Notes under the pieces: model-generated | Told to the model about the DNA's origin: nothing | Database searches by the model: none | The model's input: only the letters and a program-made list of their open reading frames with translations | Translations under genes and position numbers: made by a program | Shown: one piece after another, positions 8,706-17,187 of the stretch | Layout: the number at the start of each line of letters is the position of its first letter | Numbering within the stretch: position 1 is the stretch's first letter | Assembly: GCA_949487855.1 (NCBI GenBank) | Contig: CATAMV010000049.1 | Location: forward strand, 1 to 39,527 | Direction of reading: 5' to 3' | From: Bacteroidota bacterium | GTDB taxonomy: Bacteria > Bacteroidota > Bacteroidia > Flavobacteriales > Flavobacteriaceae | DNA length: 39,527 bases

Positions 8706-8885
8706 TTAGGTATATTCTCCTTCTTCTAGGTGAATACGCCCCACATTTATTTTTCTTCGTTGAAGTTTAGCTTCAGCATTTTCTTGGTCGCAGCTTGCCC
8801 TTAGGGCTGTATTGTTTATATTTTTATTGCTTGCAACCGTAACATTATAATTTCCATCGTGATTAACAAAGATATGGATTGATAG
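8706..8885 (-). pseudogene. 5'-truncated remnant of a secreted protein
   Basis: An open frame of 59 codons ends in TAA at 8708-8706 and has no start codon. It reads LSIHIFVNHDGNYNVTVASN and later LQRRKINVGRIHLEEGEYT, protein-like and beta-strand rich in character. It begins exactly where the inverted repeat copy 2 ends (8888), so the repeat appears to have replaced the 5' part. Resemblance to the C-terminal domain of a carbohydrate-active enzyme is only an impression. With the repeat and terminator this explains most of the 447 bases between the GH gene and tRNA-Arg; 8627-8705 shows nothing. Confidence 0.45.
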
Positions 8886-8887
8886 AG

Positions 8888-9011
8888 ATTTAAAACAACG
8901 ACAAAAACTGCAACATTTAGTCTTTCCATCCAGATTGGGTTACAATAAGTCAAACGACAGAGTTCGAACCCCAAAAGTGAACGCTATTTTTGGCTCAATT
9001 CCGATTTTATC
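8888..9011 (-). repeat. 124-base inverted repeat, copy 2
   Basis: Reverse complement of 5360-5483 with about nine tenths identity. One end (ATTTAAAACAAC) abuts the gene remnant at 8885, the other (CCGATTTTATCG) abuts the tRNA terminator. It contains GTTCGAACCCC at about 8962-8972, which resembles a tRNA T-arm, but no tRNA folds around it. Confidence 0.85.
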
Positions 9012-9029
9012 GAAGGAAATCTCAAACAT

Positions 9030-9066
9030 AAAAAAAGGAGAACCAATTCCTGTGAATCAATTCTCC
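9030..9066 (-). terminator. Rho-independent terminator of tRNA-Arg
   Basis: On the minus strand GGAGAATTGATTC and GAATTGGTTCTCC form a 13-pair stem (three are G-U pairs) with loop ACAG, followed by seven T. It begins 7 bases after the tRNA 3' end. A degraded copy stands at 5309-5357. Confidence 0.85.
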
Positions 9067-9073
9067 GATTGCG

Positions 9074-9147
9074 TGACCCAGGGAGGATTCGAACCCCCAA
9101 CCCTCAGAGCCGAAATCTGATATTCTATCCAGTTGAACTACTGGGCC
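9074..9147 (-). tRNA. tRNA-Arg (anticodon UCG)
   Basis: 74 bases that fold into a standard cloverleaf. The acceptor GGCCCAG pairs with CTGGGTC (one G-U), with discriminator A. The D-arm is GTTC/GAAT. The anticodon stem TCAGA/TCTGA encloses TTTCGGC, so the anticodon is UCG for CGA and other CGN codons. The T-stem is GGGGG/CCTCC around TTCGAAT. CCA is not encoded. It lies downstream of the division cluster on the same strand and is followed at once by a strong terminator. Thirty-eight bases of its 5' half recur upstream, split, at 9205-9274. Confidence 0.95.
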
Positions 9148-9204
9148 GTTTACTAATTAATTCAAGCAAATATATAACGGTAATGGCCGTAAACAAAAGG
9201 AATA

Positions 9205-9274
9205 CCGAAATCTGATATTCCCCGCCCGTACCGAACGATACGTTCGGGCGGGTATCCAGTTGAACTACTGGGCC
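9205..9274 (-). pseudogene. Split duplicate of the tRNA-Arg 5' half
   Basis: Bases 9253-9274 and 9205-9220 together reproduce, without mismatch, the first 38 bases of the tRNA (9147-9110), from the acceptor through the anticodon. Between them lies the 32-base palindrome 9221-9252, exactly between D-loop and D-stem. The 3' half is absent, so this cannot make a tRNA. It lies 34 bases after the yqeY stop. A transcript leaving the division cluster would pass through it before the intact tRNA. Confidence 0.9.
9221..9252. repeat. GC-rich palindromic element (REP-like) inside tRNA fragment
   Basis: 32 bases framed by CCCGCCC and GGGCGGG. The inner GAACG-ATA-CGTTC extends the hairpin after a five-base bulge (GTACC). 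It is far richer in G and C than its surroundings. The interruption is precise: removing it restores the tRNA sequence exactly, with no target duplication. It looks like a small mobile palindromic unit. It could also act as a 3' hairpin for the transcript ending after yqeY. Confidence 0.75.
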
Positions 9275-9307
9275 ATTTAAAGGAAAAAATACGATTTTAA
9301 AAACGTG

Positions 9308-9754
9308 TTACGTCAATTTTTGACGAACGATAGCCGAAATGGTTTTCCCATCCGCTTTACCTGCCATAGTTTTAGTTGCCATGCCCATAACCTTACCCAT
9401 ATCTTTCATCCCCTCGGCATTCGTTTGAGTAATAATACCTTCAATGATTTTAGCAATGGCGGCTTCATCTAATTGCTCGGGCAAAAACTGCTCAATGATT
9501 CTAATTTGTGCTTCCTCAGGTTCAGCTAAATCTTCGCGTCCTTGCTGACGAAAAATCTCGGCGCTATCTTTTCGTTGCTTTACCAATTTCTGAACCAACT
9601 TGATTTCATCCTCTGCGGTAAGGTCTTTGGCACCAGCTTGTGTTTGTGTCAATAAAATGGCAGATTTTATGGCTCGAAGTGATTCTAGCGCAACGCTGTC
9701 TTTGGCTTTCATGGCGGTTTTAAGCTGTTGGGTAACTTGTTCTTGTAAACTCAT
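9308..9754 (-). CDS. yqeY: GatB/YqeY domain protein
   Basis: 148 residues, the full length of stand-alone YqeY proteins. The start MSLQEQVTQQLKTAMKAKD and the blocks LESLRAIKSAIL (24-35), EEAQIRIIEQFLPEQL (78-93) and MGKVMGMATKTMAGKADG near the end are diagnostic. The domain resembles the tRNA-binding tail of the GatB amidotransferase subunit, but no reaction is established for the free protein. It begins 2 bases after the ftsZ stop, so it is the last gene of the dcw operon, its usual place in flavobacteria. After it come the split tRNA fragment and tRNA-Arg. Confidence 0.92.
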   Translation of the reverse strand: MSLQEQVTQQLKTAMKAKDSVALESLRAIKSAILLTQTQAGAKDLTAEDEIKLVQKLVKQRKDSAEIFRQQGREDLAEPEEAQIRIIEQFLPEQLDEAAIAKIIEGIITQTNAEGMKDMGKVMGMATKTMAGKADGKTISAIVRQKLT

Positions 9755-9756
9755 AT

Positions 9757-11577
9757 TTAGTCAACGTTATCGTGTAAAAAAGAATTATTTGTACGGAGTT
9801 GCAGCTCGTCTTTACTGTCTGTACTAAGACTTGTTCGTGAAGCAGATGCATCATTATCATCCGGCTCATCTAAATCAATTTCATGACGCTTATATGCGGG
9901 TTCACGCTCCAAATCCTCTAGCTTACTATTTTGATTAAAACGATAATTAAACTGCTTTAGCTTTTCTTTTCGCTCCTCGGTTCTTCGAGATAAACCTTCT
10001 TCAATTGTACCGTCAATTGGAGAAAATGGCTTGCTTACTTCCACAGCTGGTTTTTGTTCTGAAGCTTGTGTTTGCATTACTGCAGCAGAAACAGGAGCAG
10101 GTTCTTCATCCATTTCCAATACAAAACGTTTCACTTCACTCTCGCTAGATTGCAAACTCACATCTTGACTATCGTCATCCAATTGGAATAATACCGCAGG
10201 TGCTTCGTGTTGCGGTGGCTGTACAGTTAAAGGTTCGTCTAAAGGAGATTTTTTCTGCGGTTCTGGAAGCACTTCTTCAGCATCAATAACTTCAATATCG
10301 TGAACTGTGGGTGTGATATCCTGTATCGTAAACGATCCCATATCAGTTGTTTTTGATACTTCCAAAGGGGCACTAACGATTTCGAAAGAAACATCCAGTG
10401 TGCGTAGGACTTCCGTTGTGGGTACATATCCCTCAAAGGAAGTTGTCTCTTCAATTTTCTCTTCAAAAATAGCTTTTGATGATACCACTTCGGGTTCAAA
10501 AAGCGGAATTTGACCAACAGACAAATCATGAGTTACCTTTTGGTCGTCATCTAAAGAATGGATGATTTTTTGTGGATCGGCGTGTACAATTTCTTGTTGC
10601 ATATCGGGTGCAAAACCCGTTGCAATAATCGTAACCGTAATAGCATTGTCAAGGGTTTCGTCCTCTCCAATACCCATGATGATATTGGTATTATTCCCTG
10701 CCTCTTTCTGAATAAATTCATTAATTCCACTAATCTCATCAATGGTAACTTCATCACTTCCAGAAACGATAAGCAGTAATACGTTCTTTGCACCTAAAAT
10801 TTTATTGTCATTTAGTAAAGGAGAGTCTAAAGCTTGTACGATAGCCTCATTTGCCCGTTGGCTACCAGATGCCGTACCAGAGCCCATAATGGCAGTTCCA
10901 CTATTGGCTAGTACCGTTTTGGCATCTTTAAGGTCAATGTTTTGGGTGTAGTGATTTGTAATAACCTCTGCTATTCCACGCGACGCATTTGCCAATACTT
11001 CATCCGCTTTTGCAAAACCTTGCTTAAAGCCTAAATCGCCATAGACCTCTCTTAATTTATTATTGTTGATGACAATAAGCGAGTCAACGTGTTTACGCAA
11101 GTTATTTAATCCCTGCTGTGCTTGTTCGTTTCGTGTTTTTCCCTCAAATTGAAAAGGCATCGTAACAATTCCAACGGTTAAAATCCCGAGTTCCTGCGCC
11201 AATTTTGCAATGACAGGTGCAGCTCCTGTACCTGTTCCGCCGCCCATTCCAGCAGTTATAAATACCATTTTGGTGTTCACTCTTAAGGCGTCCGAAATTT
11301 GATCTAAGTTTTCAATGGCAGATTGCGCTCCAACTTCTGGATCTGCGCCTGCGCCCAACCCTTCCGTCAGCGAAACACCAAGCTGTATTTTATTTGGAAC
11401 AGGGCTGTTTTCAAGTGCTTGTGCATCGGTATTACAAACTACAAAGTCCACACCATTGATGCCTTGACGGTACATGTAATTTAAGGCATTGCTGCCGCCG
11501 CCACCAACACCAATAACCTTGATGACGTTACTCCTGTTTTTAGGTAAATCGAATGTGATATTATCAAATGAATCCAT
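9757..11577 (-). CDS. ftsZ: Cell division GTPase FtsZ
   Basis: 606 residues. The tubulin-like GTPase part is about 15-325, with VGGGGSNA (24-31) and the tubulin signature GGGTGTGA (112-119). [14 protein letters not shown] is the usual follow-on motif. Residues about 330-585 are a long, acidic, Pro/Glu/Gln-rich linker, giving a protein much longer than the roughly 380 residues of E. coli FtsZ but normal for flavobacteria. The end, [13 protein letters not shown], is the C-terminal peptide that should dock to FtsA and other partners. It polymerises into the division ring at mid-cell. It starts 9 bases after the ftsA stop. Confidence 0.98.
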   Translation of the reverse strand: MDSFDNITFDLPKNRSNVIKVIGVGGGGSNALNYMYRQGINGVDFVVCNTDAQALENSPVPNKIQLGVSLTEGLGAGADPEVGAQSAIENLDQISDALRVNTKMVFITAGMGGGTGTGAAPVIAKLAQELGILTVGIVTMPFQFEGKTRNEQAQQGLNNLRKHVDSLIVINNNKLREVYGDLGFKQGFAKADEVLANASRGIAEVITNHYTQNIDLKDAKTVLANSGTAIMGSGTASGSQRANEAIVQALDSPLLNDNKILGAKNVLLLIVSGSDEVTIDEISGINEFIQKEAGNNTNIIMGIGEDETLDNAITVTIIATGFAPDMQQEIVHADPQKIIHSLDDDQKVTHDLSVGQIPLFEPEVVSSKAIFEEKIEETTSFEGYVPTTEVLRTLDVSFEIVSAPLEVSKTTDMGSFTIQDITPTVHDIEVIDAEEVLPEPQKKSPLDEPLTVQPPQHEAPAVLFQLDDDSQDVSLQSSESEVKRFVLEMDEEPAPVSAAVMQTQASEQKPAVEVSKPFSPIDGTIEEGLSRRTEERKEKLKQFNYRFNQNSKLEDLEREPAYKRHEIDLDEPDDNDASASRTSLSTDSKDELQLRTNNSFLHDNVD

Positions 11578-11586
11578 AAGAAAAAT

Positions 11587-12888
11587 TTATTCTGCGCTTT
11601 CTAAAAATGTTTTTAATTTCTCTGTAAATCGGTCAATTACTGAACTGCGTTTAGCTGGTTTGTCTGGTAAAGATTGTGATGTCTCCCCTTCTGCAACCGA
11701 CTCGTGTTCTTCCTCTAAAGAAGGTAGTTGGTTAACTGCAGCATTCATCACCAAACCAACAGCCGTAGCATAAAGCGGACTTGCCGTGGTTTTGTCAGTA
11801 TCTCCTGCAAGATGCTCGTTTGGATATCCAATCCGCGTATCCATTCCCGTAATGTACTCGACAAGTTGTTTTAAGTGTTTTAGCTGACTTCCGCCACCTG
11901 TAAGGACAATGCCCGCGATAAGCTTTTTCTTCTGCTCCTCGTGTCCGTAATTTTTTATCTCTGCATATACTTGTTCTATGATTTCTTGAACTCGTGCATG
12001 TATGATTTTGGATAAGTTCTTAAGCGTAATTTCTTTTGGATCGCGACCACGAAGTCCAGGAATCGAAACAATCTCATTGTCTTTGTTTTCACCAGGCCAC
12101 GCAGAACCAAACTTAATTTTAAGCATTTCTGCTTGCTTCTCAATGATAGAACAACCCTCTTTGATGTCTTCAGTAATGACGTTTCCACCAAAAGGAATTA
12201 CAGCTGTGTGGCGAATAATACCGTCTTTGAAAATGGCTAAATCAGTTGTTCCACCTCCAATGTCAATAAGGGCAACTCCTGCTTCTTTTTCTTCTTGACT
12301 AAGCACCGCATCAGCAGAGGCAAGTGGCTCAAGTGTGATGCCTCCAAAATCTAATCCTGCAGATTTTACGCAGCGCATGATATTTCGAATAGATGAAACT
12401 TGACCAACAACCACATGAAAATTAGCTTCTAAGCGACCACCGTACATACCGATTGGTTCTTTAATTTCAGCCTGTCCATCTACTTTATATTCTTGAGGAA
12501 GCACATGAATAATCTCCTCGCCCGGAAGCATGACCAATTTAAAAACCTGATTTTTTAGCCGTTCAATATCTGCCTCATCAATTACAGCATCTGGGTTTGT
12601 ACGTGTAATATAGTCGCTGTGTTGCAAACTGCGAATGTGCTGACCGGCAATACCCACCACAACACTTTCAATTTTTTTGCCCGATACACCCTCCGCTTCT
12701 TGAGCAGCGGCCTGAATAGACTGAATGGTCTGGGTGATATTATTTACCACACCTCTATGAACACCCTGACTTTTTGATTTCCCAATACCAACAATTTCTA
12801 ACTTGTCGTATTCATTCTTTGCACCCAACATCGCCACTATTTTTGTGGTTCCAATGTCTAATCCAACGGCGAATTTTTCTTGATCCAT
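11587..12888 (-). CDS. ftsA: Cell division protein FtsA
   Basis: 433 residues from the ATG at 12888. An ATG 21 bases upstream is also open, but family members start with a few residues before AVGLDIGTTK, so MDQEKFAVGLDIGTTK fits better and avoids overlap with ftsQ. It is an actin-like ATPase with phosphate-1 GLDIGTTK, phosphate-2 LIDIGGGTTDLAIF and an adenosine motif near GIVLTGGGSQLKHL. The C-terminus, SVIDRFTEKLKTFLE, is an amphipathic helix for membrane attachment. FtsA tethers FtsZ filaments to the inner membrane; its partner gene follows after 9 bases. Confidence 0.97.
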   Translation of the reverse strand: MDQEKFAVGLDIGTTKIVAMLGAKNEYDKLEIVGIGKSKSQGVHRGVVNNITQTIQSIQAAAQEAEGVSGKKIESVVVGIAGQHIRSLQHSDYITRTNPDAVIDEADIERLKNQVFKLVMLPGEEIIHVLPQEYKVDGQAEIKEPIGMYGGRLEANFHVVVGQVSSIRNIMRCVKSAGLDFGGITLEPLASADAVLSQEEKEAGVALIDIGGGTTDLAIFKDGIIRHTAVIPFGGNVITEDIKEGCSIIEKQAEMLKIKFGSAWPGENKDNEIVSIPGLRGRDPKEITLKNLSKIIHARVQEIIEQVYAEIKNYGHEEQKKKLIAGIVLTGGGSQLKHLKQLVEYITGMDTRIGYPNEHLAGDTDKTTASPLYATAVGLVMNAAVNQLPSLEEEHESVAEGETSQSLPDKPAKRSSVIDRFTEKLKTFLESAE

Positions 12889-12896
12889 ATCATGTT

Positions 12897-13601
12897 TTAT
12901 TTTGAACAAACTACTTGTCCGTGAAACGAAAGATTTACTTTTTTATAGGTTTTTAATACAGTGCTATCTTGCATTTTAGCGTAGAATGCTTTGTATTTTT
13001 TAAATTTTTGCTCAAGCTGATCTGGTGTACCCAAGACAATTTGATACGTCTCTTGACGCGATTCTAATGCCAATCCTTCTGGAAGCCACTCGTAGGCAAC
13101 CACATGGTCAGACATAAAAACATCTTGAGCTGTTTTTTGAACGGCATCAATAAGCAAAAGGCGTTGATTGGCAGTGGGGTTTCCATAAAAAATAGGCACC
13201 ACAACCGACTCGTTTTTTGAAAGTGGAAATGGTACTCCACTTGCATCAAGATAATAATTACTATCGCCCTCTACGCGCACAATTGGTATTTTGGATGTAA
13301 CGTGAACGCCCAACCCGCCGTTAATGGACACGAAGCTTTGGGCGTCTTCGACCCAAGCATTTTGGTTAAGCGTCTGTTCAATGTTTCTCAAATTTAGACC
13401 ACTTTTGAACGCAGACGCACTATCACTCAATACAACTTTCAACAATTTATTAACGGAGTCTTGAGAAATCAATCTTGGGCGATTGTCAGCCCAACGAATT
13501 GATTCCAAATGCACTTCCCGCAATGCATTTCGTTGATGCATAAAAACACTGAGTATTACCAACATCACAAACAATATCGAAGCCAAAATCATTTTATTCA
13601 T
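12897..13601 (-). CDS. ftsQ: Cell division protein FtsQ/DivIB
   Basis: 234 residues with one N-terminal membrane segment (about 5-22) after a very short cytoplasmic tail, then a periplasmic part. The POTRA-like stretch shows LISQDSVNKLLKVV and LNLRNIEQTLNQNAWVEDAQ (about 72-91), the typical FtsQ arrangement. Sequence identity within this family is low, so position matters: it lies between murC (8-base overlap) and ftsA, its normal place. FtsQ links early and late divisome proteins through FtsL and FtsB. Confidence 0.9.
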   Translation of the reverse strand: MNKMILASILFVMLVILSVFMHQRNALREVHLESIRWADNRPRLISQDSVNKLLKVVLSDSASAFKSGLNLRNIEQTLNQNAWVEDAQSFVSINGGLGVHVTSKIPIVRVEGDSNYYLDASGVPFPLSKNESVVVPIFYGNPTANQRLLLIDAVQKTAQDVFMSDHVVAYEWLPEGLALESRQETYQIVLGTPDQLEQKFKKYKAFYAKMQDSTVLKTYKKVNLSFHGQVVCSK

Positions 13602-14931
13602 GGTGTTGATTCATAAGAGTTTGTATAATATTTGGCACTTCAAAAGCAATATCTCCAGCGCCCATAATTGCCACAACTTCGGACGTAGAATTTGTCACTT
13701 TTTGTGCAAGTGATGCTTTGGAAATTAGAGCGGTATTGCAATGCGATTCATCCATCAACATTTGGCTTGAAATTCCTTTTAAAGGTAACTCTCGAGCGGG
13801 GTAAATATCCAAAAGTAGCACTTCGTCAAAGCGAGTAAGGGCTTTCTTGAAGCCACCGGCGAAGTCGCGCGTACGCGAAAACAAATGCGGCTGAAAAACA
13901 CCTAGTTTTCTTTTGTTTGGATAAAACGACTCAAGTGCATCTACAATAGCATTAATTTCGGTTGGATGATGTGCATAATCGTCTATCAATATCTTGGGAG
14001 AAGTCATGCGCAAGCTAAACCTGCGATCAACACCCTTAAATGTTGCCAAACCATTTCGTAAGGTCTTTGCATCACAGCCTACTTCCAACGCCAATGCCAA
14101 TGCAGCTGCAGCATTCATCAAGTTGTGTTTCCCTGGATAAGGGAGTTTTAGATTTGTAATTGTAGTTTTTGGTGTTTGGAAATCAAAAATATAACAGCCC
14201 TCTTTTGTTCGTAAATTTACCACGCGATGTGTCCCAACATCCATTCCAAAAGAATTCCCTTCAACGGCTAATCCATTGCGAATAAATCGTTTTTCGGGTG
14301 AAACTTTAGCCGCAAATTCGCTAAACGTTTTGGTGAGTTCATCTGAAGTACCATAAATATCCAAATGGTCTGCGTCCATAGACGTGAGCGCAATTGCCGT
14401 AGGGAATAAATACATAAAAGAGCGATCAAACTCATCAGCTTCTACCACCATCACATCTTGACCTTCGAGTAAAAAATTACTTCCAATGTTCTCTGCTATC
14501 CCTCCCAAAAAAGACGTGATTTTTTTACCACTTGCACGCAACAAATGCGTTAGCAAAGATGTTGTTGTTGTTTTTCCATGCGTTCCCGCAACTGCCAAAC
14601 AAGGCATAGTAGCACTAATTTCACCAATAATTTCAGCTCTTTTTTGAAGTCTAAAGCCACCTGTTTGAAAAAAGTTCAGCAAAGGCGAATCTGAAGGAAT
14701 TGCAGGAGTGTAAATTATTTTAGTTTGAGCAGCGTCTGTAAACAATTTCGGAATGGCGCTAATATCTTCACTATCTGTGACAGTTGCGCCCATTGCCACT
14801 AACTTTTTGGTGAGCGGAGTCAAGGTGCGGTCATAGCCTGCAACAGCATGCCCTTGTGCCAAGAAATATTGCGCCACACCAGACATTCCGATACCACCAA
14901 TTCCCACAAAATATACCGGAGTTTTATACAT
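13594..14931 (-). CDS. murC: UDP-N-acetylmuramate--L-alanine ligase MurC
   Basis: 445 residues, full length. The N-terminal Rossmann motif is VGIGGIGMSGVAQYFL (9-24). The ATP loop is GTHGKTTTTS (116-125). AHHPTEI (from DDYAHHPTEI) and FQPHLFSRTRDF are typical of the Mur ligase C-terminal domain and of MurC in particular. It adds L-Ala to UDP-MurNAc in the cytoplasm, the first step of stem peptide synthesis. It overlaps murG by 8 bases upstream and ftsQ by 8 downstream. Confidence 0.97.
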   Translation of the reverse strand: MYKTPVYFVGIGGIGMSGVAQYFLAQGHAVAGYDRTLTPLTKKLVAMGATVTDSEDISAIPKLFTDAAQTKIIYTPAIPSDSPLLNFFQTGGFRLQKRAEIIGEISATMPCLAVAGTHGKTTTTSLLTHLLRASGKKITSFLGGIAENIGSNFLLEGQDVMVVEADEFDRSFMYLFPTAIALTSMDADHLDIYGTSDELTKTFSEFAAKVSPEKRFIRNGLAVEGNSFGMDVGTHRVVNLRTKEGCYIFDFQTPKTTITNLKLPYPGKHNLMNAAAALALALEVGCDAKTLRNGLATFKGVDRRFSLRMTSPKILIDDYAHHPTEINAIVDALESFYPNKRKLGVFQPHLFSRTRDFAGGFKKALTRFDEVLLLDIYPARELPLKGISSQMLMDESHCNTALISKASLAQKVTNSTSEVVAIMGAGDIAFEVPNIIQTLMNQHHE

Positions 14932-16015
14932 GAGAAATGAGTTGGGTTAGTTTTTTTACAATCTCTTTTGTCGCATTTGGATGCGCAAACGATTTGATGT
15001 TTTCACCAAGTGTTTTTCGCAATGCTTCGTCTTCAATCATTGATTTAAGGGAAGGCCAAAACGTTTTATCTGCATCTTTTTCCACTACCATATAGGCAGC
15101 TTGTTTGTCCTCAAGTGCTTGTGCATTTTTTTCTTGATGATTTTCAGCAACATTAGGCGATGGGATGAACATGGTTGGCTTACCCATCAGGCACAACTCC
15201 GAAATAGCTAACGCGCCTGCGCGCGACACCACAAGGTCTGCGGCTGCATATGCCGCTGGCATATGGTCGATGAACGGAACCACATGGGTGTTTTCGTTTG
15301 CGAAGGGTTGATAATCAGTGGTGTAAAGATTTCCGCATTGCCAGATGAGCTGAACGTCGAGTTGTTGAATGTCATGTAAATGATTTTTGACGAGTTGATT
15401 AATTTTACGTGCGCCCAAACTTCCACCCATAACCAAAAGGGTGAATTTGTTTGCATTGATTCCTAAGGTTTTACACGCCTCAACCTTTGAAATATCTTGA
15501 AATAGCGCAGCACGAACTGGATTTCCAGTGACCAAAGATTTTGTTTTTGGAAAGAATTTTTGTGCTGCGGCACTTCCCAAACAAATGGCTTGAGCGCGTT
15601 GTGCAAGTTGTTTGTTCGTGACACCAGGGAAAGCATTTTGCTCTTGTAACAAAGAAGGAATTCCAAGAAGTGACGCCACAAAAACCAAAGGTCCGCTTGC
15701 AAAACCGCCTGTACCTACCACGGCATTGGGACGAAATCGGACTAAAACAGCAAACGCTTGAAGTAAACTCCATCCTAGCTTTAAAGGAAACAACAAATTG
15801 CGTAACATATTTTTTCTATCAAAACCTGAAATCCACAATCCCTTAATGCGGTAGCCTGCCTTGGGAACACGCTGCATTTCCATACGGTTATAGGCCCCTA
15901 CAAAAAGAATAGAAGCTTCTGGAAATTGCATCTTTACTTCATCGGCAATAGCCAATGCTGGAAAAATATGGCCTCCCGTGCCGCCTCCCGAAATGATAAG
16001 TTTAGGCTTCATCAC
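14924..16015 (-). CDS. murG: Undecaprenyl-PP-MurNAc-pentapeptide GlcNAc transferase MurG
   Basis: 363 residues, full length. The first glycine loop GGGTGGHIFPALAIA (10-24), the middle VVGTGGFASGP with LLQEQNAFPGVTNK, and VMGGSLGARKIN are all diagnostic, as is the UDP-GlcNAc site VVSRAGALAISEL. It makes lipid II from lipid I on the inner face of the membrane. Overlaps: 14 bases with ftsW before it and 8 with murC after it. Start could be either of two adjacent Met codons. Confidence 0.97.
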   Translation of the reverse strand: MMKPKLIISGGGTGGHIFPALAIADEVKMQFPEASILFVGAYNRMEMQRVPKAGYRIKGLWISGFDRKNMLRNLLFPLKLGWSLLQAFAVLVRFRPNAVVGTGGFASGPLVFVASLLGIPSLLQEQNAFPGVTNKQLAQRAQAICLGSAAAQKFFPKTKSLVTGNPVRAALFQDISKVEACKTLGINANKFTLLVMGGSLGARKINQLVKNHLHDIQQLDVQLIWQCGNLYTTDYQPFANENTHVVPFIDHMPAAYAAADLVVSRAGALAISELCLMGKPTMFIPSPNVAENHQEKNAQALEDKQAAYMVVEKDADKTFWPSLKSMIEDEALRKTLGENIKSFAHPNATKEIVKKLTQLISHV

Positions 16016-17186
16016 TAAGTGCTGCTAAAGGGTTAGACTCATTCTCTTGTATTGCTGCTTTTCTATTGGCACTTACGCTCAAAATAATCCCGACTGCCAA
16101 AAAAGTCATCCAAAGTGAGGTTCCACCACTACTGATTAGTGGCAACGACTGTCCTGTTACAGGCAATAACGCAACCGCAACACCCATATTGATAAAGGCT
16201 TGCGTAACGATTGGTATCCCCATAGCTAAAATCAGTAATTGCCCAAAAAAGCTTTCCGATTTATTGGCATTTATCAAAATGCGGAGCAACAACAACAGAA
16301 ACAAAAAAAGTAAAAATAACGCGCCTAGCATTCCGTATTCTTCCGCAATGATGGCATAAATAAAATCCGATGAACTTTGAGGCAGTACATTTTTCATCAT
16401 GCTTTTTCCAGCACCAATTCCTACTACACCACCCACAGCAACTGCAGCCTTTGCGCGTTCAATTTGGTAATCGGTAGTATTGGTGCCATTGCCCGAAAAA
16501 CTATCGATTCGACTCATCCATGTGTCCACACGATTTGGAAACGCATCTGGATAGGCTTTAGCAAGCAAAACAAAAATAACCAGTCCCAAAATTGCTACTC
16601 CTAACATGCCAAGTAAAAACTTTAACGGATAGCTCCCTAAAAAGGCTACAACCGCAACCATAAACAATAAGAGTAACGCCGTGGATAAGTTTGCAGGCAG
16701 AATTAAGGAAACGATAAGAAATACAGGAAACCAAAGCGGCAGAAGGCTTTCAACAAAACGGATTTTAACTTCACGTTTGGTCGCAAAATAATCGGCAACA
16801 TAGGCTAATAAAACTACTGTAGCTAGTGTAGATGTTTGGAACGACATACCTATAATGGGAATATTCAGCCATCTACTTGCATTTGCACCCTCAATAGTTG
16901 TGCCTTGCAGCGCGGTTATAATCAATAAAATAACGACTATTGGAATTCCAATTTTGGCAAGACCAGAAAAATAGCGAAATGGTACAAGATGCACTGCATA
17001 CATTATAATCCAGCCCACACAAACAATAGCAATATGTTTAAGCAAGTGTCCAAAAACAGATCCAGAACCCACAACATAAACCAAATTTGAACTAGCACTA
17101 TACACAGGCAAAAAGGAAAAAATAGATAGTAATACCACTATTCCCCAAATAGATTTATCGCCTTGTAAGTATTGCCTTAATTTCAT
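16002..17186 (-). CDS. ftsW: SEDS glycosyltransferase FtsW
   Basis: 394 residues from the ATG at 17186, one base after the murD stop. A longer frame reaches 17285 inside murD but adds an unlikely charged extension, so MKLRQYLQGDKS is preferred. About ten membrane segments; the conserved blocks are AKAAVAVGGVVGIGAGKS, SDFIYAIIAEEYGMLG and the C-terminal PVTGQSLPLISSGGTS, all SEDS hallmarks. It polymerises septal glycan from lipid II with the FtsI transpeptidase, whose gene is upstream in the same cluster. Overlaps murG by 14 bases. Confidence 0.96.
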   Translation of the reverse strand: MKLRQYLQGDKSIWGIVVLLSIFSFLPVYSASSNLVYVVGSGSVFGHLLKHIAIVCVGWIIMYAVHLVPFRYFSGLAKIGIPIVVILLIITALQGTTIEGANASRWLNIPIIGMSFQTSTLATVVLLAYVADYFATKREVKIRFVESLLPLWFPVFLIVSLILPANLSTALLLLFMVAVVAFLGSYPLKFLLGMLGVAILGLVIFVLLAKAYPDAFPNRVDTWMSRIDSFSGNGTNTTDYQIERAKAAVAVGGVVGIGAGKSMMKNVLPQSSSDFIYAIIAEEYGMLGALFLLFLFLLLLLRILINANKSESFFGQLLILAMGIPIVTQAFINMGVAVALLPVTGQSLPLISSGGTSLWMTFLAVGIILSVSANRKAAIQENESNPLAALSDEA

Positions 17187-17187
17187 C

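Noticed and set aside
8962-8972. Second tRNA suggested by GTTCGAACCCC in the repeat
   Set aside because: No acceptor, D or anticodon stems can be drawn around it, and the copy at 5360-5483 has lost the motif.
8935-9120. 61-codon plus-strand frame over the repeat and tRNA
   Set aside because: It translates the repeat, the terminator and the tRNA itself; the GGFEPPTLRAEI ending is the usual artefact of reading a tRNA as protein.
9205-9274. Attachment site of an integrated element at tRNA-Arg
   Set aside because: Integrases normally duplicate the 3' part of a tRNA; here the 5' half is copied, no integrase gene is near and only 57 bases separate the copies.
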